A DNA stretch of 64,000 bases from Mesorhizobium sp. M8A.F.Ca.ET.218.01.1.1. GTDB taxonomy: Bacteria > Pseudomonadota > Alphaproteobacteria > Rhizobiales > Rhizobiaceae. Positions 38,049-47,276 of this stretch are shown piece by piece; the first letter of the stretch is position 1, and each line of letters starts with the position of its first letter. The notes below the pieces were generated by a model. It was not told the origin of the DNA. It saw only the letters and a program-made list of their open reading frames with translations, and made no database searches. The stretch lies in NCBI RefSeq assembly GCF_004791165.1, contig NZ_SRUZ01000002.1, positions 518,349-582,348 on the forward strand, given 5' to 3'. The position numbers and the translations under genes are program-made.

Positions 38049-38109
38049 CACGCAGCTATTCTCTCTGGTGCTCGGCTTCAGCCGCTTGATTTGGCCCGCT
38101 TCGACAGGA

Positions 38110-38400
38110 TCTGCTGCTGCTTATACGCTGTCAGGCCGCTGCTTTCGAGGCGTTGGGCGGCGCTCCTCGTGACGTGCTCGACGGTCTTATGGATACGGCG
38201 GTGATCGGCGAAGGCGAAATCGGCGGCTTCATAGCTGACGAACCTTCGCCGAAGACGACGGCGAATTGTGTCCTGGCCATGAACCACTCGCGCGGGGCGC
38301 GTTTCCATTCCTCGGCGGCGTGGTTGAGAACCAGTATAGCAGGTTCATTGCGGGCATTGGGACATGACCGCGTTTGGTTCAACGCCTCGTGGCGTTTGTA
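38110..38400 (-). pseudogene. IS256-family transposase C-terminal fragment
   Basis: The minus strand reads LVLNHAAEEWKRAPREWFMA, then RTQFAVVFGE, the conserved end of IS256-type transposases. The preceding part is frameshifted. An N-terminal fragment of the same family lies far away at 58.4 kb. Confidence 0.65.
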
Positions 38401-38642
38401 ACCGGTATGACCCATGACGGCGCGATCCGATCCCCGCTGGAGATGAGCGATTTTCGGGGATGGTGCGGCCATCCGGGACAGGAGCGCCGGGAGCACGTAC
38501 GGGCAGACCGATCAATTCGATGAGCTGCGACTCGCGTTCCCTGCGACTTGCCCGGTTGCGCCGAGAGCGCGGATCCGTAGGTGTGCCGTCCGTTGGCTCC
38601 CGACTGTTTGAGGAGAGGGAGCCGATCAGATGTGTGATTGGA

Positions 38643-39772
38643 ATGGATATCCACCGCACCTTTGCGAAGGTGGTAGTTTGGGAAGACGGCCGGCTGCGCC
38701 ATCACGGACGGGTCGACATGACCCGCTCGGGACTAAAAGGGGTTGGCCGCAGTTTGCGACGCATGGCGGTAGTGCGGGTTCTGTCGCCCTATGTCGGCCG
38801 GGTGATTGTGGCCAACCCGATGCAGGTGAAGGCGATCGCCCATGCCAGTATCAGGACCGGCAAGATCGATGCCGGCGTTCTGGCGCAGCTCCATGCCAGC
38901 GGCTTTCTGCTTGAGGTCTGGGTTCCCGATGAGCGGGCCGAGCGGCTTCGCGGTCTGGTCGCGCGGTGCAACCAGGCCGTGCGGCATCGGACGGGCGTGA
39001 AGAACGAGATGCATCCTGCAGGCGCACCTCGTGCAAAGTGCCGCTCGCCTGGCTCGAGCGGCAGGTGCTTCCTGACAACGAGCGGGGCCGCGATCGTCAC
39101 ACATCCGCGAGATCGATCGCCTGGCCGAAGATCTGGCTGACCTCGATCGCGACATCGCCTGGGAAGCGGCTGATGATGTGCAAGCCGGCGGCTTCAGACG
39201 ACGACCGGCTCAATGCGATGGTCGCGAGCGGTATCATCGCCGCCGTGGGCGACATCGGCGGTTCCGGCAACCGCAGAGGCTGGTGAGCTACTTCGGCCTC
39301 AATCCGCGCGCGCCAATCCGGTCTCGGCTTGGCGCAATATGGGCGGATCAGCAAGCATGGGCGTTCCCACGCCCGCGCCATGCTGGTCGAGGCGCCCGGT
39401 CTGCGGCGAAGCGCCTGGTCTGCTCAGAGCCTTCTTTCTGCGCATCCGCAACAAGCGTGGCCATCAGGTCGCAGCCGTGGCGGTCGCCCGCAAGCTCACG
39501 ATGTTGATGAGGCATCTGCTGACGAAAGAGCAGGACTACTTCTGGGCTCGCGCGGCGTTGGTGGCAGCAAAGCAGAGGCAGCTCGCTCTCAAGGCTGGCG
39601 CGCCGGGCGACCGCGGTCTCGGTCGTCGCGGTTCGGCTCACGCCTACAACGTGAAGAGTTTGCGAAACAGCGATAAAGCGTGGCCGAGAATGCCGAGCGT
39701 GCCTACGAGCTGATGCTTCGGCATTGGCGGCCACGCGGGCCGAAGCGGCACACGGACAGGCGAAGCCAATAA
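38643..39772 (+). pseudogene. IS110-family transposase, frameshifted
   Basis: The DEDD-type start reads MDIHRTFAKVVVWEDGR, followed by VIVANPMQVKAIAHASIRTG and KIDAGVLAQLHASGFLLEVW. Later parts lie in other frames: MVASGIIAAVGDI, LVSYFGLNPRAP, ARKLTMLMRHLLTKEQDYFW, AYNVKSLRN and VAENAERAYELMLRHWRPRG up to a stop at 39772. At least three frame changes. Confidence 0.8.
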
Positions 39773-39880
39773 GCAAAAACACGCGAGCCTGGAAATTTTG
39801 AGCTCAGGTTCTGGTTCTCGCGTCCAACGCCAATCCCTGCACTTCAATAACCTCACTAGTCCCGCGCAGTTGGGCACGCA

Positions 39881-41356
39881 TTACACTGCACTCGACCGTT
39901 GGGCCGGAAAGATCGACTTAATCTCGAGGAATGCTGCCAGCCCCTCAGGTCCGAGTTCCCGACCAAGGCCGCTTTCCTTGACACCGCCGAATGGCGCGTC
40001 GATGTGAAGCGCGTAACGGTTGATGCCGACAACACCAGCCTCCACTCGGCGCGCAATCGCCATGCCCCGCTCAGGGTCGGACGTGAACACCGCACCACCC
40101 AGGCCATACGTAGTGCCGTTGCAGATCGCGATCGCCTCCTCCTCGTTGTGGTACGGGATCACAGACACCACCGGCCCGAAGATCTCCTCCTGCGCGATCC
40201 GCATAGATGTGTCGACATCACGGAAGACCGTTGGCTCGAGATAATATCCGACGTCAAGTCCCTGCGGACGCCGACCGCCGGTAACGACCTTCGCGCCCTG
40301 CACGCATCCAGATGCAATGTACTCCTCGACGCGAACACGCTGCCGCTTCGCCACCAGTGGCCCGACCTGCGTCGCTGGATTGAGCGGGTGGCCCACGACT
40401 AGCCCAGCCACCTTGTTCGCAATTCCTTCGACGACTTCGTCGTACCGTGCGCGCGGAGCAAGGACGCGGGTCAGGGCGTGACAGATCTGACCGCTGAATG
40501 GGATGCACGCCGGCGCGACTAAGGGGAGAAACGTGTCAAGATCGACATCCTCGAGCAGCAACGCCGCCGACTTGCCGCCAAGCTCGAGCGTAACGCGCGC
40601 GAAGCGCTTGGCACAGGCCAGTGCAACCTGGCGACCAGCGTGCGTTGAACCGGTAAATGACACTTTGTCGACACCCGGATGCGACGCAACCAATGCTCCT
40701 GTTTCGCGCGCACCGAACACGATATTGACGACGCCGGGGGGAATGCCTGCCTCGCCTAAGGCTTCAGCGAGCAGGTATGAGTCCAGTGATGCTTCCGGTG
40801 CGGGCTTAACGACCGTCGTACAACCAGCGGCCAACGCTGGTGCCAGCTTCCATGCGATTGCGCCCTGAGGGCCGTTCCACGGTACAATCAATCCGGCAAC
40901 ACCTACCGGCTCCCTCCGAATGACAGTTCGCAACTCGTGTCCTATGCGCTCGGATTCGACTTCTAGTTGATCGGCAAGCTCGGCATAGTAGCGGTAAAAT
41001 TTCGATGTGCCGCTCCCATTGGATTGCACGGAGCTTACCAGGGGCATCCCGATCTGCGCCGTGACAACGGCGCCCAGCTGCTCGGCGCGATCCTCGATTG
41101 CACGCGCGAGTCTGCGCAAATAATGGGCTCGCTGCGACGGCGGCAGCTGAGGCCACCCGGAGTTCCGGAACGCCGCACGTGCGGCATCCACTGCCGCAGA
41201 AACGTCGTGCTTGTCGCCATTGGGGATTGTCGCAAATTCCAGCTCATCCGCCGGGTTCACGACCGGAATCCTAGCCGACGAATGGGCCGGCCGGAGCTCG
41301 CCGTCGACATAGATATCGGTGTGCTCGCCTGTCATCAAGCTGATTGGCGTGGTCAT
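39881..41356 (-). CDS. NAD-dependent aldehyde dehydrogenase
   Basis: This 491-residue aldehyde dehydrogenase superfamily member has VPWNGPQG at the oxyanion/cofactor site, FTGSTHAGR, the general-base Glu (about 258, in ELGGKSA), the nucleophilic Cys (about 292, in SGQICHALTR) and EEIFGPVVSVIPY. It is only moderately similar to the GabD-type enzyme at 6.1 kb. ATG 41356 (MTTPISLMTG) is favoured over the 19-codon longer frame. The flanking genes are not obviously co-transcribed. A weak, inverted copy of the shared upstream box lies about 100 bp before the start. Confidence 0.9.
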   Translation of the reverse strand: MTTPISLMTGEHTDIYVDGELRPAHSSARIPVVNPADELEFATIPNGDKHDVSAAVDAARAAFRNSGWPQLPPSQRAHYLRRLARAIEDRAEQLGAVVTAQIGMPLVSSVQSNGSGTSKFYRYYAELADQLEVESERIGHELRTVIRREPVGVAGLIVPWNGPQGAIAWKLAPALAAGCTTVVKPAPEASLDSYLLAEALGEAGIPPGVVNIVFGARETGALVASHPGVDKVSFTGSTHAGRQVALACAKRFARVTLELGGKSAALLLEDVDLDTFLPLVAPACIPFSGQICHALTRVLAPRARYDEVVEGIANKVAGLVVGHPLNPATQVGPLVAKRQRVRVEEYIASGCVQGAKVVTGGRRPQGLDVGYYLEPTVFRDVDTSMRIAQEEIFGPVVSVIPYHNEEEAIAICNGTTYGLGGAVFTSDPERGMAIARRVEAGVVGINRYALHIDAPFGGVKESGLGRELGPEGLAAFLEIKSIFPAQRSSAV

Positions 41357-41788
41357 TGCTTTGCCTTTCGTCACATAGGCTGATCCTTCCAAAGGGCTCA
41401 ACCAGTTGTCCACTCAGCACCGCTGCTACGCGTCGACCTTGGTGGCGGGAGCCGCTCGGCGGGTTTCCTGCATGCTCGTCAGCAACCAGACGCCGGCGGA
41501 TTAGTGGACGACTCGCACGGCCAGCCGATTGGTTGATTGCTGTGGCACGAACTCGGCCAGGGCGATCGACAGCTTCGGCTCATTCGATCATTTTGTTGAA
41601 TCACACTCAAACGCATTCTGGAGCTCGATCGGGGCATTACTAGGATCGGGGGATGCCCGCGACGAGTTCCAACCTTGCGGCCCGCCCCCTACACCTCCGG
41701 GCCAAACTCAATCCCTGCCCAAACCAAGGCCAGCGTTAAGGAACCAAGTGCCACGCGGACAGCGGGCGCTCGTGGGCAGACGCCCGTC
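41357..41788. promoter_or_regulatory. intergenic with a possible inverted box copy
   Basis: No gene is seen. Around 41455-41472 the plus strand reads tcggcgggtttcctgca, 12 of 14 matches to the inverted end of the shared upstream box, about 100 bp before the aldehyde dehydrogenase start. The orientation is opposite to the six better copies. Confidence 0.3.
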
Positions 41789-42205
41789 TCAGGGCCAAAG
41801 GTTTTGCAGCACTCTTGGAGTGGCAGCCTTGGCACGCTTGACCTCTGCTCTGGACAAACGGTCGACAAATTGGGCCAGCACTAAGCGGGCAACCACTTCC
41901 GGATCGACCGCCGGGTCTCGCTGGACGCCGACGTGGATCCGTTCGAGAAATGAATTCCGGTTTCTGGCGTTGGCGCGCCGGCCGGGATTCCAACCCTCGT
42001 AGTAGAAGCCGCGAAGCAAAGCTGGCAACCGTGCGCCCATGTAAACGGCGTGGTCGCGATCCAGGCAGTCGCGCAGAGCGTGCAGCGTCGCAATCAGAGC
42101 TTGGTAGACCCGCTCGCGATCATGCCAGCGAAGTCTCCACATCAGATCGCTGATCCAATTCTGAGTTACTTCTAATGCGTTGTTGAAATCATGCCTCGCG
42201 CACAT
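41789..42205 (-). CDS. DUF2267-family protein
   Basis: This 138-residue helical protein has the family pattern WISDLMWRLRWHDRERVYQA, LHALRDCLDRDHAVYMGARL and PALLRGFYYEGWNPG. Function is unknown; members often sit in stress-related clusters. It appears full length. GGAAATGAG precedes the ATG. Confidence 0.8.
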   Translation of the reverse strand: MCARHDFNNALEVTQNWISDLMWRLRWHDRERVYQALIATLHALRDCLDRDHAVYMGARLPALLRGFYYEGWNPGRRANARNRNSFLERIHVGVQRDPAVDPEVVARLVLAQFVDRLSRAEVKRAKAATPRVLQNLWP

Positions 42206-42707
42206 TGGCTTTTCTCATTTCCTTGAAGGTTGCCAGGATCTCGAATGCGCCTCATCGGCCTTGAAGTTGACCTGGTCAGGCGAGACTAGCGCTGCAAAGA
42301 CGAGGACCACAAAAATGGCTTCCGTCCGTGGCGAGCGAAGCGATGCCTGACAGATGACCCCCTTGGAAAAGAGGCCTTCCGGTAGCGAAGTAGTTCCAGA
42401 GGCCAAGCTGGAGTTCGTGCTCGTGCGGGCACGGCTCGACCCAGACAAACACTCCCTTTGGTTATAATTATCTCCTTGCATCCAGATTAATCGCTCAGTT
42501 TCCGCGTCAGAAATCCTCGCCTCAGCGCAGCGCTAGGATCTCGATCGGCGCAATCTAAACAATTTGGCAGTCCCAGCGTGCCTAATTCCAAGGGCCTAGA
42601 GGCCGCCGCGTTACGCGACGGCGGCACTCAGAGAGTTCTTCTAGGGCTCACGTCAGGGTGTGCTACATCGTCGCCGCAGTTTGCTCCCGTTTCATAAAGC
42701 CGAACAC
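42206..42707. other. about 500 bp without a recognised gene
   Basis: An unrecognised 87-codon minus-strand frame is open at 42215-42481. At 42602-42624 the sequence gccgccgcgttacgcgacggcggc can form a hairpin about 85 bp past the oxygenase stop, a possible terminator without a clear T run. Confidence 0.35.
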
Positions 42708-43640
42708 CTACTGCAACTCACGTGCGCGCCCGGCCCCATTCCCCTTTTCCCATATTGACTCGTAGTTTCGCAGCATCATCTCCGCGACACCAAAGGTGTG
42801 ATTGCCTTGCCGCGAAGCCAGGCGAGCATCGATGTCGGGATAGATAAAGAAGGGCAGGGAAATTCGTTCGGCCGGACCACTGTGCACGACCTGATGCGGC
42901 GTACTCTTGAACCGGTTATCGCTCAACACCTGAAGCATGTCGCCCAGATTGACAACGAGACTATCGGGGAGGCTCGGCGCCGGTATCCAACGCCCGTGGA
43001 ACCACACCTGCAAGGATCGCGTGGGGAGTTCCTCCTGCAGCAGCAGCGTGAAAAAACCATTGTCGGTATGCTTAGCGGCCGCGCCACCGGTAGACGGATA
43101 TCGGATCACGCGTTGCAGAACCGTCGGCGGGCTGAAATGGCGTTGGAACCAGCCTTTTTCCATATCGAGCAGGTCGGCCAGCGCGTTCCCGAGCGGCGGG
43201 ACGACGCCATTAAGCACGGTGGCCTGCAAAGCTAGGAGGCTCCGCGCGAAACCTGGAGCTAAGGCGTCGTCCGGAAGGCGTGTGCGTCCGGCAAATGGAC
43301 GCCGGTCGCTTTCATTCTCGATACCGAGGTCGAACATTTCCTTTGGGTCCGGTCCGGCCTCGGGATGCAGCATTTCACCGTGCAACGGACTGTATCCACG
43401 GGCGGTGGTGGGGTGGACGTTTTGAAAGGCGTGACCATAGCGTTCCTTCGTAGCCAGGGGCAACGCGAAGAAGCGCCGGGAAGCATCGATCGCTTGTGTA
43501 ATCTGTTCTTTCGGGATTCCGTGCTCGATAAGGTAGAAGAATCCGTACTCCTCGCAGGCCGTGCATAATCGCTGTTGCTCTTCACGTCGCGTTGCATCGG
43601 ATGACAGTTTCGCCAATGAGATTTGCGGTAGCGTAGTCAT
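42708..43640 (-). CDS. isopenicillin-N-synthase-like 2-oxoglutarate/Fe(II) oxygenase
   Basis: This 310-residue non-heme iron oxygenase has the N-terminal DIOX_N region (EEYGFFYLIEHGIPKEQI) and a C-terminal double-stranded beta-helix. The iron ligands are His and Asp in KHTDNGFFT and His in STPHQVV; the 2-oxoglutarate-binding Arg is in RISLPFFIYP. Relatives hydroxylate or desaturate small molecules, including amino-acid-derived ones. The AT-rich region upstream of 43640 probably carries its promoter. The substrate is unknown. Confidence 0.9.
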   Translation of the reverse strand: MTTLPQISLAKLSSDATRREEQQRLCTACEEYGFFYLIEHGIPKEQITQAIDASRRFFALPLATKERYGHAFQNVHPTTARGYSPLHGEMLHPEAGPDPKEMFDLGIENESDRRPFAGRTRLPDDALAPGFARSLLALQATVLNGVVPPLGNALADLLDMEKGWFQRHFSPPTVLQRVIRYPSTGGAAAKHTDNGFFTLLLQEELPTRSLQVWFHGRWIPAPSLPDSLVVNLGDMLQVLSDNRFKSTPHQVVHSGPAERISLPFFIYPDIDARLASRQGNHTFGVAEMMLRNYESIWEKGNGAGRARELQ

Positions 43641-44193
43641 AGTCGCTCCTCCGTCGGTGCTGTGCCCCTGTGGGGCTACTTAAGCCAAAAGCTTGTTTTA
43701 CATTCACAGATCTATTCTCTGTCGAAGCGAATATCCTCTAGATTACCCACCGGCGCAACAGAAAATATGTTAAGAATATGCGAAATTACTGTACAATTGG
43801 ACTTAACGGTCCCTGAACATCCGTAGCAGGCGAGGTTTGTGACCGCCCTCGAGTTCAAGAAGGGACGATGAGCACTTTCCTGCAAATGCGAAAGCCTGTT
43901 GGATGATCTGCGCGAGATCTGCCCAAATTCACGCTGGCCAGGGTGTGGACGCCGTACACCCAGCCCGTATCGCCTTGCGATGTTGATACAGGCGAATGAC
44001 CGCCACGTTCCAGTGCGTTGGCAATGCGCAACAGCAAGCATCAGTATGCATGTTGATAGGGACGGAATTGCCAAGCTTGTGTGGGTGAAAGCAACGGCAA
44101 GTTCTACCTCTTCGGGACTTGTCTGGCATTTGGCAGCTCATAAACCTCGATTCGCTTGGCCAAAAACGAATCCGGCCACAAGAAGTTTTTTGA
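43641..44193. other. about 550 bp, promoter region of the oxygenase, otherwise unrecognised
   Basis: AT-rich around 43680-43800. A 120-codon minus-strand frame at 43712-44074 is open but unrecognised. Confidence 0.35.
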
Positions 44194-45891
44194 TCACCTT
44201 TTCGCTGGTGATTCCCGGTTTTCTTTTAAAATTGCGTCAGCCATCTTCTCAGCCACCATGATCGTTGGAATGTTTGTATTGGCCCGGGGGCAGAACGGCA
44301 TCACCGAAGCATCGGCAATCCTCAAACCCGAAACGCCCCGAACCCGGCCCGACGGATCAGTCACCGCAGCAGGGTCGGAGGCTTGCCCTATCTTGCAGCT
44401 CGAAGTCGGGTGCCAATTGCCGGTCACATTCTGTCGGACAAATCGGTCGAGATGCTCCTCGTTTTTGATAAGATCTGCAATGCTATGACCATCGGTTATG
44501 ACATGACTAATGAGGGCGCGGCGCAAGCGTGGAGAACTGTCCATAAGCAAAGCAAGCACCGAGGTGAGTCCGTAATTAACGCAATTGACCTTACTGACCT
44601 GCTTCGCTCGTGCATTCCAAGCTGAGGGAAAAGGGTCAAGCGCGACCGCCGACAGGGAATCCTGCTTCAGTAGGCGGGCCATGAAACAGAAGCCGTGCTT
44701 CAGTCGATCGGCGTCCCGCTTGTCGCTCAACCAGTTGAAATCTACCTGCGGCTCTACGGTATGAGAGCGATCCTTGAGCACGATCGTTCCTGTCGAGTAA
44801 ACTCGGTTGACCCACAAATAGAGGGAGCCGAGGCGCTTGCCCAGCGGGTGCCAGGCCGACTTCGCAACTCCCGATATTGCCATGTCCGTCGACGGGCACC
44901 CATTGTAGCCCGACGAGTAACGGGCGTGCATCTGGATGTGGCCGCTCACATTGGGCGCCATGCGATCGCTTGGTTTCAAATACGCAGAAACGGCGATCCC
45001 TGGATGTTCTTGAAGGTTCTGGCCCACACCTCTTACATCTGCCACAACCGGAATACCGAGATTTGTCAGTTGCTCGGCCGGGCCGACCCCGGAGCGCATC
45101 AATATGGTGGGGGAGTGGACAGCTCCGGCGCAGAGGATCACACTTGAAGCGAGATACGACTGCTGGCCGAAGTTGTTTTCCGTCTCGACCCCCGTGACGG
45201 TGCGGCCTGAAAAGGCCAGACGCACAACCGTCGTTGCCGGCAAGATTGTCAAATTGCGTCGAGAGCGGACGCTCTCGGACAAGTAGGCCATCGCAGCGGA
45301 AACGCGGTGGCCGTTTCGGTTGGTCAAGGGAACGACGGAGTAGCCGTCACCAAAACCACCATTGAAGTCCGGCCTGAAATGAATACCCTCATTTTCATAC
45401 GCTCTCGATACCGCTCGGATAAAGCCGGACCAGTCTGATCGCCGCACCCGTCTTATCGGCAGCGGACCAGCCTTGCCGTGAAATTCGCCGCCGAAATCCA
45501 GATCGCATTCGAGGCGACGGAAGTAGGGTAGAACCTCCTCCCAACTCCAGCCCGCTGCACCGCTCGAGGCCCAGTCATTGTAGTCTTCGGGACCACCGCG
45601 GTTGGCCACCTGGGCATTGATGCTGGAGCCGCCGCCCATCACCCGGGCCTGCTCGTAATGAATGGGCTTGCGGCCATCCCGGACTGTGGTCGCGTCGAGT
45701 AAAGGCCATTGATAATCAGGATTGAAGTAAGCACGTGTTGGATTGCCTTCCAAGATGTCATCAGGGACGGCATTCGGGGGCGTATCAGGACCGGCTTCGA
45801 TGAGCAGTACGCGATGTCCATCGGCGGAGAGCCTGCTCGCTACGACGGATCCAGAGGAACCGCCACCGATCACGATATAATCGAAAACCAC
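44194..45891 (-). CDS. GMC-family FAD-dependent oxidoreductase
   Basis: The 565-residue flavoprotein starts with the ADP-binding motif DYIVIGGGSSGSVVASRLS and has the GMC signatures ARVMGGGSSINAQVANRGG and ILCAGAVHSPTILMRSGVG. The active-site His is in NWHPTSSCKIG and the second His/Asn position in RANTNIPTIMVAEKMAD. It oxidises an alcohol to an aldehyde (choline-dehydrogenase-like). It could feed an aldehyde dehydrogenase such as the one at 39.9 kb, but the genes are not contiguous. Confidence 0.92.
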   Translation of the reverse strand: MVFDYIVIGGGSSGSVVASRLSADGHRVLLIEAGPDTPPNAVPDDILEGNPTRAYFNPDYQWPLLDATTVRDGRKPIHYEQARVMGGGSSINAQVANRGGPEDYNDWASSGAAGWSWEEVLPYFRRLECDLDFGGEFHGKAGPLPIRRVRRSDWSGFIRAVSRAYENEGIHFRPDFNGGFGDGYSVVPLTNRNGHRVSAAMAYLSESVRSRRNLTILPATTVVRLAFSGRTVTGVETENNFGQQSYLASSVILCAGAVHSPTILMRSGVGPAEQLTNLGIPVVADVRGVGQNLQEHPGIAVSAYLKPSDRMAPNVSGHIQMHARYSSGYNGCPSTDMAISGVAKSAWHPLGKRLGSLYLWVNRVYSTGTIVLKDRSHTVEPQVDFNWLSDKRDADRLKHGFCFMARLLKQDSLSAVALDPFPSAWNARAKQVSKVNCVNYGLTSVLALLMDSSPRLRRALISHVITDGHSIADLIKNEEHLDRFVRQNVTGNWHPTSSCKIGQASDPAAVTDPSGRVRGVSGLRIADASVMPFCPRANTNIPTIMVAEKMADAILKENRESPAKR

Positions 45892-46400
45892 ACAAGCCTC
45901 CCCCTATTCACATGATGCTCAGACGAGGGATAACGGGCAATATTAGGCCCCCCCAGCAGAGGATCACTCGTCAGGCAGCTAAATACGTCATGGTGCCGTA
46001 GGAAATCCACACTACACCCTAGTAGTTGGTAAGAGGCCGAGAATCAGCTAGGATGACAAGCGGAATGAATGTCGAGACGGCCGCGTGAGCAATTTCGTCA
46101 AGTTTAGCCGCTATCTTGCAGTCATCGCACCGATGCGACCTAGCCGATCTTCTTCCAGCTCGCGCCGGCACGTTACGCCACCCCTGGCGAGACCGTGTGC
46201 GGCCCGCCTTTAACGGCGTGGCGCTCGGACGAGCGACGATCCCGAAGGATATCCTATGTTCCGTGCGCTTGCTGTTCGTCATGCTAAAAGTCATTCCCGC
46301 CTATAAGCGGACGCGTCAACTACTAGATGCCGTAGTATCAGTGCTTTCCCGCAAGCTCTAGAAGTCACCGTGTGTTCAGCGCACTGAAGGGTGCATCGGC
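45892..46400. other. about 510 bp without a recognised gene
   Basis: Divergent intergenic region between the GMC gene and the GNAT-like gene. An open plus-strand frame (46116-46361) is not recognised. Confidence 0.35.
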
Positions 46401-47153
46401 ATGCAGAGCAACGTCACGACCCTAGAGCTTGCGAGGTGCATCTGTGCGGCAGACGAGTTGGGGCGCAAGATGGGCCTTCACATTACCATGGGCGAAGATT
46501 TTGAAGAGTACGTTGGGATCACCAGCAGACTTCCCGGGAAGTCACCGACGTATCCAAGCTTCCGTCCCGACTGTTCTTATCTTCCGCCTGGAAAGGCCTT
46601 TTGGATCGTCGGGCGTGATCAGTATGGAAGAGTAGCGCATGTACAAGCAATGCGTCTATATCATCTATCCAACACAGACGTTGCTGAGCACCTTGGGTCG
46701 TTGAGAGCCTGGTTCGCGGATCCTACCTTCATAGCCGGGTCTGGTTCCTCGTCTCGCTGCGATGCGCCCACTGGCCGCAGCATGACTGGGCTGGTCGCCT
46801 ATCATGGCGACATCTGGTTGCGCGAGGACTTCAGAGGCCGCGGTCTCTCTACCTTTATCGGTCGCATTGCATTTGGACTAGCCTGGGCTAAATGGTCGCC
46901 GGACTTCATCTATGCGCTGGTTGCCGATTGGCACATCCAAAAGGGCGTTGTCGATCAGTATGGGTATCTACATCAGGAGCCACACGGATCAGTCCTGCAC
47001 TTGCCCGCGCACGGGATAGATGACGACGATTGGCTCGTTTGGCTGACGCGAGACGAACTGTTGAAGACGGTTCGTGCCTCATCAGTGCAGGCGCCCGGTG
47101 AGAATACTGTGGCGAAAGCCGACTCTCGATCATGGACCGTATCGCCAGACTGA
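46401..47153 (+). CDS. GNAT-like protein of unknown function
   Basis: This 250-residue protein is not one I recognise. Residues about 85-180 look like an N-acyltransferase fold: a strand with FWIVGRDQYGRVAHVQAMRL, later GDIWLREDFRGRGLSTFIGR resembling the acyl-CoA-binding R-x-x-G-R-G motif, then a helix. It lacks the N-terminal Arg/Trp pattern of LuxI autoinducer synthases. The context is an IS66 insertion about 110 bp downstream, with a LuxR-type HTH gene beyond it. It looks full length. Confidence 0.6.
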   Translation: MQSNVTTLELARCICAADELGRKMGLHITMGEDFEEYVGITSRLPGKSPTYPSFRPDCSYLPPGKAFWIVGRDQYGRVAHVQAMRLYHLSNTDVAEHLGSLRAWFADPTFIAGSGSSSRCDAPTGRSMTGLVAYHGDIWLREDFRGRGLSTFIGRIAFGLAWAKWSPDFIYALVADWHIQKGVVDQYGYLHQEPHGSVLHLPAHGIDDDDWLVWLTRDELLKTVRASSVQAPGENTVAKADSRSWTVSPD

Positions 47154-47255
47154 TCTGAGCCGGAATCAGATGCCGTATGAACGTCTCATCGGCCAGGTGA
47201 ATGGAGGTTTCAAATACTACACATTCGAGAGCCTCTAACACGCGTGAGCCTCAGC

Positions 47256-47263
47256 GCTTGAGC
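47256..47263. repeat. 8-bp target duplication of IS66 (left)
   Basis: gcttgagc, repeated exactly at 49755-49762 on the other side of the element. Confidence 0.9.
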
Positions 47264-47276
47264 GTAAGCGGTGTCC

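Larger units (their letters stand above)
35463..38054 (-). mobile_element. IS21-family element, degenerate, with 6-bp target duplication
   Basis: The left end tgcgtatttcgc and right end (reverse complement) tgcgtgtttcgg match. The flanks carry gctatt at 35457-35462 and 38055-38060. Inside are istA and istB in IS21 order, both broken. Multiple terminal repeats mark both ends. The element interrupts an older istA fragment. Confidence 0.85.

Noticed and set aside
46401..47153. LuxI-type autoinducer synthase
   Set aside because: It has a GNAT-like fold but not the N-terminal Arg, Phe/Trp and acidic residues conserved in LuxI/TraI proteins.
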